A stretch of DNA of 12,408 nucleotides from Acetobacteraceae bacterium. GTDB taxonomy: Bacteria > Pseudomonadota > Alphaproteobacteria > Acetobacterales > Acetobacteraceae. Shown piece by piece: positions 6,439-12,408 of this stretch. Numbering within the stretch: the first letter of the stretch is position 1; every line of letters begins with the position of its first letter. Position numbers and translations under genes: made by a program. Below the pieces are notes generated by a model. That model was given only the letters and a program-made list of their open reading frames with translations. It searched no databases and was not told where the DNA came from. The stretch is from positions 1 to 12,408 of the forward strand of contig JADGHI010000063.1 in assembly GCA_019689515.1 (NCBI GenBank), in the 5' to 3' direction.

Positions 6439-6462
6439 GGGCGGGGGCATCGGTCCCCGCCC
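6439..6462 (+). terminator. GC hairpin between convergent Bug receptor 3 and hydrolase genes
   Basis: GGGCGGGG pairs perfectly with CCCCGCCC around GCATCGGT, and the loop can close further by one G/T and one C/G pair. It starts 21 bases after the stop of receptor 3. No T-tract is present on either side. The genes converge here, so it could mark the 3' end of transcripts from both directions. Confidence 0.55.
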
Positions 6463-6469
6463 CGCGCGA

Positions 6470-6491
6470 GGCGGCGCGCCGAGAGGCCGCC
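6470..6491. terminator. Second, weaker hairpin in the convergent region
   Basis: GGCGGC pairs with GCCGCC over a ten-base loop (6 base pairs), beside the stronger hairpin at 6439-6462. It might serve leftward transcripts from the hydrolase gene, which stops at 6591. In DNA this GC-rich such a short stem can arise by chance. Confidence 0.25.
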
Positions 6492-6590
6492 CACGCCGAC
6501 AATCGGCACGCGGGTATCCGGCTTCGACCCGGTGCTGCGCGGCGACAGGGCGACCGGGACGCCGCTCGTCCTCGACCGGGGCGCAGGCCG

Positions 6591-7400
6591 TCAGGGCCGC
6601 GCCGCGAGCTCCGCGAGGAAGGCGAGCACCGGGGCGAGCCCGCCGCGCTCCAGCACCTCCGAGTGCCGCCCCCCGGGCAGGCGCACGAAGCGCTTCGGCT
6701 CGGCCGCCGCGTTGAACAGGCGCTCGCCGAATGCGATCGGCACCACCGTGTCGCGGTCGCCGTGCAGGATCAGCACGGGCGCGCCGATCCCGCCGATGCG
6801 GGAGACGGAGTCGAAGCGGTCGCGCATCAGGAGACCGACCGGGACGAACCAGTACACGGCGCGCGCGACATCAACGGCGGAGGAAAAGGGCGTCTCAAGC
6901 ACGACCCCGGCGACCCGACGCTCTGCGGAGAGGCGCACCGCGACGCCCGTGCCGAGCGACTCGCCGTAGATCACCACCGGCGCCTCCGGGCTTTGGGCGG
7001 TGACGAAGGCAAGGGCGGCGCGGGCATCACGCGCGAGGCCCTCCTCGGTGGGCGAGCCGGTCGAGCCCGCATAGCCGCGGTAGCTGAGGATCAGCAGGCC
7101 GCGCCCATCCGCGGTGAGCGCCGCGATCCGCTCGCTCCGGTGCCGCAGCGTGCCGCCATTGCCGTGGAAATAGAGCAGCACGGCGCGCCCCGGTGCCGGC
7201 GCGCGCCACCAGGCGGCAAGGCGTTCGCCATCCTCGGCGAGGAGACGAACCGCCTCGAAGCCGGGCGGCGGGTCGCCGGGCGTCGCATCCGGACCGCCCG
7301 CCCAGGCGCCGGGATAGAGGAGCTGCCGCTGCACGAGGAACAGCAGCCCGACCAGCGCCACATAGACGACCAGCACCGTGAGGAACAGGCCGAGCAGCAT
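6591..7400 (-). CDS. Membrane-anchored alpha/beta hydrolase, BEM46/ABHD13-like (269 aa)
   Basis: A serine hydrolase with one N-terminal membrane segment (about 2-24, LLGLFLTVLVVYVALVGLLFLV), so probably tethered to the inner membrane; the orientation was not determined. The core has LLYFHGNGG (75-83, oxyanion-hole loop), LILSYRGYAGSTG (103-115), the nucleophile elbow GESLGTG with Ser148, LILHGDRDTVVP with a likely acid Asp217, and GGRHSEV with His246. The order and spacing fit the BEM46/YfhR-type group of the alpha/beta-hydrolase fold, whose substrates are mostly unknown. It is the last gene of a probable minus-strand operon, 55 bases after the ThDP enzyme. The ATG at 7398-7400 begins right at the membrane segment but has a weak ribosome site; a GTG at 7431-7433 behind GGGCAAG would add 11 residues and cannot be excluded. 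An esterase or thioesterase role is only a guess. Confidence 0.85.
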   Translation of the reverse strand: MLLGLFLTVLVVYVALVGLLFLVQRQLLYPGAWAGGPDATPGDPPPGFEAVRLLAEDGERLAAWWRAPAPGRAVLLYFHGNGGTLRHRSERIAALTADGRGLLILSYRGYAGSTGSPTEEGLARDARAALAFVTAQSPEAPVVIYGESLGTGVAVRLSAERRVAGVVLETPFSSAVDVARAVYWFVPVGLLMRDRFDSVSRIGGIGAPVLILHGDRDTVVPIAFGERLFNAAAEPKRFVRLPGGRHSEVLERGGLAPVLAFLAELAARP

Positions 7401-7455
7401 CCTGGCCGGGCGCCGTGTCCTTGCCGCCGCCACCTTGCCCGCGCGCGGCGCGTGC

Positions 7456-9111
7456 TCAGTTCCGCTTTGCCGGACGCACCTGCGGCAGCTTGATGAACCC
7501 CCACGGGCTCGGCATCTCACCCACCGGCACCTCGATGAGGGTCGGGCCGTCGGTGGTGGCGAAGCCGCGCTCGATGGCGGCGCGCAGCTCCTCCGGCGTG
7601 CGGGCGCGCAGGCCTTGGGCGCCGAAGCTCTCGGCCAGGCGCACGAAATCCGGGTTGGTGAGCTCGCTCGCGATCAGCCGGTTGCCGAAATTGTGCTTCT
7701 GCATGGCCCGCACGTTGCCGTAGGCGCGGTCGTTGAACACCACGGCAACGACAGGGATCCGATGGTGGACCGCGGTCGCCAGCTCCTGCACGTTGAACAT
7801 GAAGCCGCCATCGCCGTTCACCGAGAGCACCGGCGCCGAATCGCCGAGCGCCACCTTGGCCCCGAGCGCCGTGGCGAAGCCCCAGCCCAGCGTGCCCTGC
7901 AGCCCGCTCGCGAGGAACGTGCGCGGGCGATAGACCGGCAGCGTGATGCGCGCGACGTAGCTGACCTGCGTGAGCTCGTCCACAAACACGCCGTTCTCGG
8001 GCAAGGCCTCGCGGATCGCGCGGACATAGGCAAGCTGGGGCGCAAGGCGGTCGGCGAGGCGACCCATCACCTCAGCCTTCACCTGCGCGACATGCTCGGC
8101 CCGGCCAGGGCGCGCCCGGTTGTGCCGCCCGATGCGGTCGGCGAGCGCGGCGAGGATCGGCGCGGCATCGCCGTGCAGCCCGACCGTCGGCAGGCCGTGG
8201 CGCGTCATCTCCTCCGCGTCGATGTCCACGCGGATGATCTTGAGGTCGGAATCCACCCCCCAGCTCATGAGCGGATTCTGCGCGCGCGTGCCCACCATCA
8301 GCACCACATCCGCCTCGGCCCAGAAGCGATGGCCGACCGGCAGGGTGCAGTCGAGCGGATGGCGCGAATCCATCACGCCGCGGCCCATGCGGAAGGCCAT
8401 GACCGGCGCGGTCAGCGCCTCGGCGATCGTCCGCACCGCCTCGCGCGCGCCATGCGCGCCGCCGCCGACGAGGATCAGCGGACGCTCGGCCTTGCCGAGC
8501 AGCTTCGCCGCCTCCTCCACCGCATCCTCGTCCACCGGCGGCGGGGCGATCGGCTCGGCGGCATGCTGCGGCGCAATGGCGGCAGTGCGCTGCCAGATGT
8601 CCATCGGCACTTCGAGCCCCGCGGGGCGCGGGCGGCCGGAGCGCATCTGGCGGAACGCCTCGGCGACCAGGGCCGGCACCTCGCCCGGCGCGCGGACGAG
8701 CGAGGACCATTTCGTGACGGTGCGCAGGATCTCGGACTGGCCGACGATCTCATGCAGTGCCCCGGTGTTGCGCCCGATCTCGTGCAGCGGCACCTGGCCG
8801 AGGATCGCCAGCACCGGCGCGTTGCCCGAATAGGCGGTGGCGAGCGCCGAGGCGGCATTGAGGAAGCCCGGCCCTGGCACGACGCACATCGCCTGCGGCT
8901 GCCCCGTCGCCATCGCGGCGCCGAGCGCCATGTAGCCCGTCGCCTGCTCGTGGCGCGTGTGCACGACGCGCAGCCGGTCCTGGGCATGGAACAGCGCGTC
9001 GAAGAACGGGTCGTTCTGCACTCCCGGCAGGGCGTAGAGCGTGCCGATGCCGTTGGCGATCAGGCCCTCGACCAGGGCCTCCGCCGTGTTCATGCGCTTC
9101 GTTGCCGCCAC
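7456..9111 (-). CDS. Thiamine-diphosphate-dependent enzyme, acetolactate-synthase-like (551 aa)
   Basis: A cytosolic three-domain ThDP enzyme of the IlvB/benzoylformate-decarboxylase superfamily. These enzymes cleave or join 2-oxo acids. The N-terminal PYR domain (about 7-175) has VVHTRHEQATGYMA with catalytic Glu55, then GPGFLN and NAPVLAILG. The middle domain (about 195-330) has LILVGGGAHGA and DADVVLMVGTR-like residues. The C-terminal PP domain (about 360-535) carries SVNGDGGFMFN...VVFNDRAYGNVR, the GDG(x)n-N cofactor and metal motif (G433-N460). Length is typical of the family. No small regulatory subunit (IlvH) is adjacent and the C-terminus lacks recognisable ilvB context, so a catabolic 2-oxo-acid decarboxylase or carboligase is likelier than branched-chain synthesis. 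The start is GTG, fixed by a near-perfect ribosome site. It lies 48 bases after the SDR gene and 55 before the hydrolase. The exact reaction cannot be assigned. Confidence 0.88.
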   Translation of the reverse strand: MAATKRMNTAEALVEGLIANGIGTLYALPGVQNDPFFDALFHAQDRLRVVHTRHEQATGYMALGAAMATGQPQAMCVVPGPGFLNAASALATAYSGNAPVLAILGQVPLHEIGRNTGALHEIVGQSEILRTVTKWSSLVRAPGEVPALVAEAFRQMRSGRPRPAGLEVPMDIWQRTAAIAPQHAAEPIAPPPVDEDAVEEAAKLLGKAERPLILVGGGAHGAREAVRTIAEALTAPVMAFRMGRGVMDSRHPLDCTLPVGHRFWAEADVVLMVGTRAQNPLMSWGVDSDLKIIRVDIDAEEMTRHGLPTVGLHGDAAPILAALADRIGRHNRARPGRAEHVAQVKAEVMGRLADRLAPQLAYVRAIREALPENGVFVDELTQVSYVARITLPVYRPRTFLASGLQGTLGWGFATALGAKVALGDSAPVLSVNGDGGFMFNVQELATAVHHRIPVVAVVFNDRAYGNVRAMQKHNFGNRLIASELTNPDFVRLAESFGAQGLRARTPEELRAAIERGFATTDGPTLIEVPVGEMPSPWGFIKLPQVRPAKRN

Positions 9112-9118
9112 GCGGCTA

Positions 9119-9125
9119 CCTCCTT
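9119..9125 (-). promoter_or_regulatory. Ribosome binding site that fixes a GTG start for the ThDP enzyme
   Basis: AAGGAGG on the minus strand stands 7 bases before the GTG at 9109-9111. The nearest ATG is six codons further in (9091-9093), too far from this site, so GTG is the likely start. Confidence 0.8.
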
Positions 9126-9159
9126 GTCCTGTATGCCGCCGCCCCGCCGTGCCTGGAGA

Positions 9160-9969
9160 TCAGACGCCGCCGGGCGCGGCGGCGGTCAACCCGCCATCCA
9201 CGACGAGCTCGGTGCCCGTGATGTACTTCGCCTCGTCGCTCACGAGGAACAGCACCGCGTGCGCCACGTCCCAGCCCGTTCCCATGTGGCCCATCGGCAC
9301 CTTGGAATGGCGCTGGGCGATCAGCGCCTCCGCGTCCTTGGCGCCGAGCTGGCGCACGAGCCGGTGCTCGACCAGCGGCGTGTGCATCAGGCCCGGCACC
9401 ACGGTGTTGCAGCGGATGCCCTTCTTCGCATAGGCCAGCGCCACCGACTTGGTGAAGCCGAACAGCCCCGCCTTCGAGGCACTGTAGCCGACATGCGAGC
9501 GGTCGCTGCTCGTGCGCAGCCCGGCGACCGAGGCGATGTTGACGATCGCGCCGGACCCTTGCGCCTCCATGACCGGCAGCACGTGCTTGCAGCCGAGGAA
9601 GGCGGTCTTGAGGTTGAAGTCGATCTGCCGGTCCCAGACCTCCTCCGGCATGGTGACCGGGGTGCCGGGATGCGAGCCGCCGACATTGTTCACCAGGATG
9701 TCGATGCGGCCGAAGCGCCGCATGCAGGCCTCGACGGCGGCCTTCACCTGCCCGGAGTCGAGCATGTCGCAGACATGCGTGGCGCAGATCCCGCCCTCCG
9801 CCTCGATGATGCTTCGCGTCTCCTCCGCCGCCGCTTCGACGATGTCGAGCGCGAAGACCGAGGCGCCCTGGCGCGCCAATACCACGGCCGTCGCCTTGCC
9901 GTTCCCCCAACCCGGACCGACCGAGCCGGCCCCGGTCACGATCGCCACCTTGCCCGCCAGGTTGAGCAT
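9160..9969 (-). CDS. Short-chain dehydrogenase/reductase (269 aa)
   Basis: An NAD(P)-dependent oxidoreductase of the classical SDR family. Key parts are the nucleotide-binding VTGAGSVGPGWGNGKA (11-26), an acidic LDI (Asp42) after beta-2 that suggests NAD(H), NNVGG (94-98), Asn119, the catalytic Ser147 in NIASVAG, Tyr162 and Lys166 in GYSASKAG, VVPGLMHTP (190-198) and the C-terminal YITGTELVVDGG. The catalytic Asn-Ser-Tyr-Lys set is complete. The glycine motif is longer than the usual TGxxxGxG (GSVGPGWGNG). The ATG at 9967-9969 follows GGGGGAAG by about 4 bases and aligns with the usual start; an upstream extension of 28 residues has no support. It is the first gene of the leftward operon and is divergent from the fourth Bug receptor. 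It could oxidise an alcohol to the oxo compound handled by the ThDP enzyme, or reduce its product; this is inference. Confidence 0.92.
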   Translation of the reverse strand: MLNLAGKVAIVTGAGSVGPGWGNGKATAVVLARQGASVFALDIVEAAAEETRSIIEAEGGICATHVCDMLDSGQVKAAVEACMRRFGRIDILVNNVGGSHPGTPVTMPEEVWDRQIDFNLKTAFLGCKHVLPVMEAQGSGAIVNIASVAGLRTSSDRSHVGYSASKAGLFGFTKSVALAYAKKGIRCNTVVPGLMHTPLVEHRLVRQLGAKDAEALIAQRHSKVPMGHMGTGWDVAHAVLFLVSDEAKYITGTELVVDGGLTAAAPGGV

Positions 9970-9998
9970 GTCGCTTCCCCCACCACTTTTCCGGCGGC

Positions 9999-10027
9999 AC
10001 GTTAGGGCGGCGGCAGCCGACGGTAAA
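9999..10027 (-). promoter_or_regulatory. Candidate sigma-70-like promoter for the SDR/ThDP/hydrolase operon
   Basis: On the minus strand TTTACC (10022-10027) and TAACGT (9999-10004) are separated by exactly 17 bases. Both match the consensus only partly (four of six and three of six). Transcription would start near 9991, leaving a short leader of about 22 bases with the GGGGGAAG ribosome site. It is the most AT-rich spot in the 133-base divergent gap. Confidence 0.35.
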
Positions 10028-10102
10028 CTCGGCCGACCGTGGCGACTTTGCATGGATCGCTGCGCCGGGCATCCTCACGCAGTGGGCAGGGAGGACGATG
10101 CG

Positions 10103-11092
10103 ATGCCGATCGGACGCAGGCGCCTGGTCGCGGGCGCATTCCTGGCCTCGGCTGGCCTGCCCGCAGTCACGCCTGCCGCCGCGCAGGGCCAGGCCGTCCG
10201 CCTCGTGCTCCCCTTCCCGCCCGGAAACCAGGTGGACATCGTCGCGCGCCGGCTCGCCGACTCGCTACGGCAGGCCTGGGGCGCGCCCGTGATCGTCGAG
10301 AACCGGCCGGGTGCCGCTGGCGCGCTCGCCCTGAGTCATGTCGCGCGCGCCGCGCCGGATGGGCTGACACTCCTTGCCTCCTCGCTCTCGCCGCTCGTCG
10401 TGACCCCGGCGGTGAACCGTAGCCTGCCCTACGACCCGAAGCGCGACTTTGCACCGATCGCACTGCTCGGCTTCAACGACGTCGTGCTGGTCGGCGGACC
10501 GCGGCTTCCGGCGAATTCCCTGGCGGATCTCGCCGCCTGGATGCGGACTCGCGCCGAGCCGCTGCCCTATGCCTCGATCGGGATCGGCACGCTGGGCCAC
10601 CTGGCCATGGAGCTGGTCGGCACCCGCGCGGGGCTCCGCCTGCAGCACGTGCCCTACAATGGCAGCGCCCAGGCCTATACGGACCTGTTCCGCGGCGATG
10701 TCGCGCTGATGGCCGATGGCATGCCGCAGGCGATGGCGCAGGTGCGCGCGGGCCGATTGAAGGCGCTCGCAGTGTTCGCCACGCGGCGCTCCACCTTTGC
10801 GCCGGACTTGCCCACGCTGGGCGAATCCGGCCTGCCGGGCCTGGATGGGATCGAGGTGACCGGCTGGTCGGGCCTGCTCGCGCCCGCCGGCACGCCGCCG
10901 GCGCTGGTCGCGCGCCTGAGCGCCGACGTGCAGGACGCGATGGCAGAGCCCGCGATGCAGAGCTATCTGCACGCGCAGGGTTTGCAGAGCTATCCGCGGC
11001 ACCGACCAGAGGACGTCACACGGTTCATGGCGGCGGAACTCGCGAAGTGGCGCGACGTCGCGCGCGCCGCCGGGGTGACGGTCGGGCCGTAG
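10103..11092 (+). CDS. Bug-family periplasmic solute receptor 4, divergent type (329 aa)
   Basis: A Tat-exported Bug receptor (MPIGRRRLVAGAFL, likely cleavage at AAA-Q near residue 28). It keeps the family frame: VRLVLPFPPG (32-41), VIVENRPGAAGALAL (63-77), APDGLTLLAS, SLPYDPKRDFAPIALLG, HVPYNGSAQAYTDL (182-195), GRLKALAVFATRR, LPTLGESGLPGL and ELAKWRDVARAAGV. It is far from receptors 1-3, and the usual GG(S/T)TD ligand loop reads GNQVD (41-45). AGGGAGG (10088-10094) stands 8 bases before the ATG at 10103; another ATG five bases earlier is out of frame. It is transcribed away from the SDR operon through a shared 133-base region, which hints that it collects the substrate or product of those enzymes. 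The ligand is unknown and there is no permease gene beside it. Confidence 0.92.
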   Translation: MPIGRRRLVAGAFLASAGLPAVTPAAAQGQAVRLVLPFPPGNQVDIVARRLADSLRQAWGAPVIVENRPGAAGALALSHVARAAPDGLTLLASSLSPLVVTPAVNRSLPYDPKRDFAPIALLGFNDVVLVGGPRLPANSLADLAAWMRTRAEPLPYASIGIGTLGHLAMELVGTRAGLRLQHVPYNGSAQAYTDLFRGDVALMADGMPQAMAQVRAGRLKALAVFATRRSTFAPDLPTLGESGLPGLDGIEVTGWSGLLAPAGTPPALVARLSADVQDAMAEPAMQSYLHAQGLQSYPRHRPEDVTRFMAAELAKWRDVARAAGVTVGP

Positions 11093-11362
11093 AGCGCCCG
11101 CAGGGAGCAATCCGCCCGATCCTCCGGCGCGCAGATGCCAACCGGTATCAGGCTGATGCGCTGGATCGCCGCCTCCGCCCATGAAGCGCCGTCCTGAACT
11201 GGATCCGCCAAGCCGCCGGACCCGCATGGCGGCACCAGGCCCGATTTCGGCCGGGGGCTTCGGGTTGGCGCTCGGGCGTGTCATAGGGGCCATGGCGCGC
11301 CTCTCCGGCCGGGCAGGTGCAGGCCATACACATGGACAGAGTTCGGACAGGAACGGGATCGG
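11093..11362. other. Intergenic region before the MoxR gene, nothing recognised
   Basis: These 270 bases carry no convincing reading frame, hairpin terminator or promoter. Short frames exist on both strands but lack ribosome sites and look like GC-driven noise. The promoter of the MoxR/VWA pair must be here or the pair is read through from the Bug gene; I cannot tell which. Confidence 0.4.
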
Positions 11363-12334
11363 ATGACAGACGGCGGCTGCGGCACCTTCCAGCGGCGCGT
11401 GACCTCGATCGAGGCGGTCGAGGCTGGGCTCGGCGCCACCGGCTACATCGCGAGCCGGCCGATCGCGACCGCGATCTACCTCGCGCATCGGCTGGAGAAG
11501 CCGGTGCTGGTCGAGGGCCCGGCCGGCGTCGGCAAGACGGAACTCGCCAAGGCCGTGGCGAGCTGGCTCGGCCTGCCGCTGGTGCGCATGCAGTGCTACG
11601 AAGGGCTCGACGAGTCCAAGGCGCTGTACGAGTGGAAATACGGCAAGCAGCTCCTCTACACCCAGATCCTGAAGGACAAGCTCGCCCCGGTGCTCGGCGA
11701 GGCGACCAGTCTGGAGCAGGCGATCGAGCGCCTGCACGGCGTCGGCGACGTGTTCTTCTCGCGCCACTTCCTGGAGCCCCGCCCGCTGCTGCGCGCGCTC
11801 GAGGAGCCGGCCGGCTCGGTGCTGCTGATCGATGAAGTGGACAAGTCCGACCAGGAGTTCGAGGCGTTCCTTCTGGAACTGCTCTCCGATTACCAGGTCA
11901 CGATCCCGGAGATCGGGACCGTGCGCGCGGCGGTGCCGCCGCTCGTGCTGCTCACCTCCAACTCGATGCGCGACCTCGGCGACGCGCTGAAGCGCCGCTG
12001 CCTGCACCTGCACATCGGCTTCCCCGACCCGAAGCTGGAGGCGCGCATCGTCGAGAGCCGCGTGCCGGAAGCGGCGGCGAGCCTCAGGCGGCAGATCGTC
12101 GGCTTCGTGCAAGGGCTGCGCAAGCTGGACCTCAAGAAGCTGCCCTCGGTCAGCGAGACGATCGACTGGGCTCGGGTCCTGGTCCTGCTGCACGCGCGGG
12201 AGCTGAATGCCGACCTGGTGCGCGAGACGCTGAACGTGCTGCTGAAATTCGAGAGCGACATCAAGGCGGCCGACAGCCAGATCGCCCCGCTGGTGTTCCA
12301 GCTCCGGCAGGAAACGGCCGGGGCCGCGGCGTGA
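11363..12334 (+). CDS. MoxR-family AAA+ ATPase (323 aa)
   Basis: A cytosolic AAA+ chaperone-like ATPase. MoxR proteins work with a VWA-domain partner to mature or activate enzyme complexes or to insert metals; CoxD/CoxE of carbon monoxide dehydrogenase clusters is one such pair. Motifs are Walker A GPAGVGKT (52-59), the MoxR-typical QCYEGLDESKALYEW (77-91), an LEPRPLLRALEE stretch (137-148), Walker B LLIDEVDKSD (154-163), sensor-1 TSN (198-200), a likely arginine finger at RR 211-212 in LGDALKRRCLHLHI, and the lid motif LPSVSETIDWA (260-270). Length is normal. AGGAA lies 9 bases before the ATG. The stop codon overlaps the next start (GTGA), which signals translational coupling. The C-rich start TDGGCGTF is not conserved that I know of. 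The client enzyme is not in the window. Confidence 0.9.
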   Translation: MTDGGCGTFQRRVTSIEAVEAGLGATGYIASRPIATAIYLAHRLEKPVLVEGPAGVGKTELAKAVASWLGLPLVRMQCYEGLDESKALYEWKYGKQLLYTQILKDKLAPVLGEATSLEQAIERLHGVGDVFFSRHFLEPRPLLRALEEPAGSVLLIDEVDKSDQEFEAFLLELLSDYQVTIPEIGTVRAAVPPLVLLTSNSMRDLGDALKRRCLHLHIGFPDPKLEARIVESRVPEAAASLRRQIVGFVQGLRKLDLKKLPSVSETIDWARVLVLLHARELNADLVRETLNVLLKFESDIKAADSQIAPLVFQLRQETAGAAA

Positions 12335-12408
12335 ACGCTCCCCTCCCCGCCCCGACGCTGCTCGACTTCTTCCGCGCCGCGCGCGAGGCGCTCGCGCTCC
12401 AGCCTGTT
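12331..12408 (+). CDS. Start of a probable VWA-domain (CoxE-like) protein, cut by window edge
   Basis: A GTG at 12331-12333 overlaps the TGA of the MoxR gene by four bases (GTGA) and opens a frame that stays open for 26 codons to the edge: VNAPLPAPTLLDFFRAAREA and onward. The LLDFF.AAR.ALALQPV pattern resembles the first helix of CoxE-like VWA proteins (often LxDFFxALRxAGLPV). A VWA gene is also what usually follows a MoxR gene. Only the beginning is visible, so the identification rests on this short match and on context. Confidence 0.6.
   Translation, partial: MNAPLPAPTLLDFFRAAREALALQPV

Noticed and set aside
4213..6450. Minus-strand open frame (745 codons) spanning Bug receptors 2 and 3
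   Set aside because: It mirrors two firmly identified receptors. Its two halves look alike only because the receptor genes are duplicated. It has low-complexity composition and no recognisable domain.
7378..10005. Plus-strand open frame (875 codons) opposite the hydrolase, ThDP and SDR genes
   Set aside because: It is a shadow of three intact enzyme genes with full catalytic motifs and shows no protein-like pattern itself.
11181..11366. 61-codon plus-strand frame before the MoxR gene
   Set aside because: It has no ribosome site or domain, runs into the MoxR start and has the same Arg/Gly/Pro-rich look as other noise frames.
10265..12193. Minus-strand open frame (642 codons) opposite Bug receptor 4 and the MoxR gene
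   Set aside because: It is antisense to two clear genes, crosses an intergenic region and shows only GC-driven composition.

Overview
The window is very GC-rich chromosomal DNA, with G or C at most third codon positions. It reads like a free-living, high-GC alphaproteobacterium. The best guess is Acetobacteraceae/Rhodospirillales (Roseomonas-like). The reasons are an NdvA/ChvA-type glucan exporter, several Tat-exported Bug (TctC-type) solute receptors and a MoxR/VWA pair. This placement is inference from gene content; there is no rRNA or marker gene here. A Bug-rich betaproteobacterium is the main alternative.

Left part (1-2813, minus strand): the N-terminal third of a TRAP-transporter (DctP-type) receptor cut by the window edge, a small two-CBS-domain protein, and a complete fused membrane-plus-ATPase ABC exporter of the NdvA type. 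A 332-base divergent region separates these from the next block.

Middle (3146-6417, plus strand): three consecutive Bug-family periplasmic receptors. The second and third are recent tandem copies, about 85% identical in the mature protein by hand count, and the copied unit includes the 5' leader. Each of the three genes is followed by a strong GC hairpin without a T-tract. The two copies also carry a hairpin just 5' of the ribosome binding site. No TctA/TctB permease genes are present.

Right part (6591-9969, minus strand): a likely three-gene operon, transcribed leftward in the order SDR dehydrogenase, thiamine-diphosphate enzyme (acetolactate-synthase-like), membrane-anchored alpha/beta hydrolase. 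A fourth, more divergent Bug receptor (10103-11092) is transcribed away from it across a 133-base shared promoter region. This suggests, as inference only, a carboxylate or 2-oxo-acid uptake and breakdown unit.

Right edge (11363-12408, plus strand): a MoxR-family AAA+ ATPase overlapping by four bases the first 26 codons of a probable VWA-domain (CoxE-like) partner.

The theme is solute capture: five of the eleven genes encode Tat-exported binding proteins, none with an adjacent membrane partner in the window. I see no mobile element, CRISPR array, tRNA or rRNA. I found no clearly novel system; the tandem receptors with their structured leaders and the SDR/ThDP/hydrolase/Bug locus are the most worthwhile targets.
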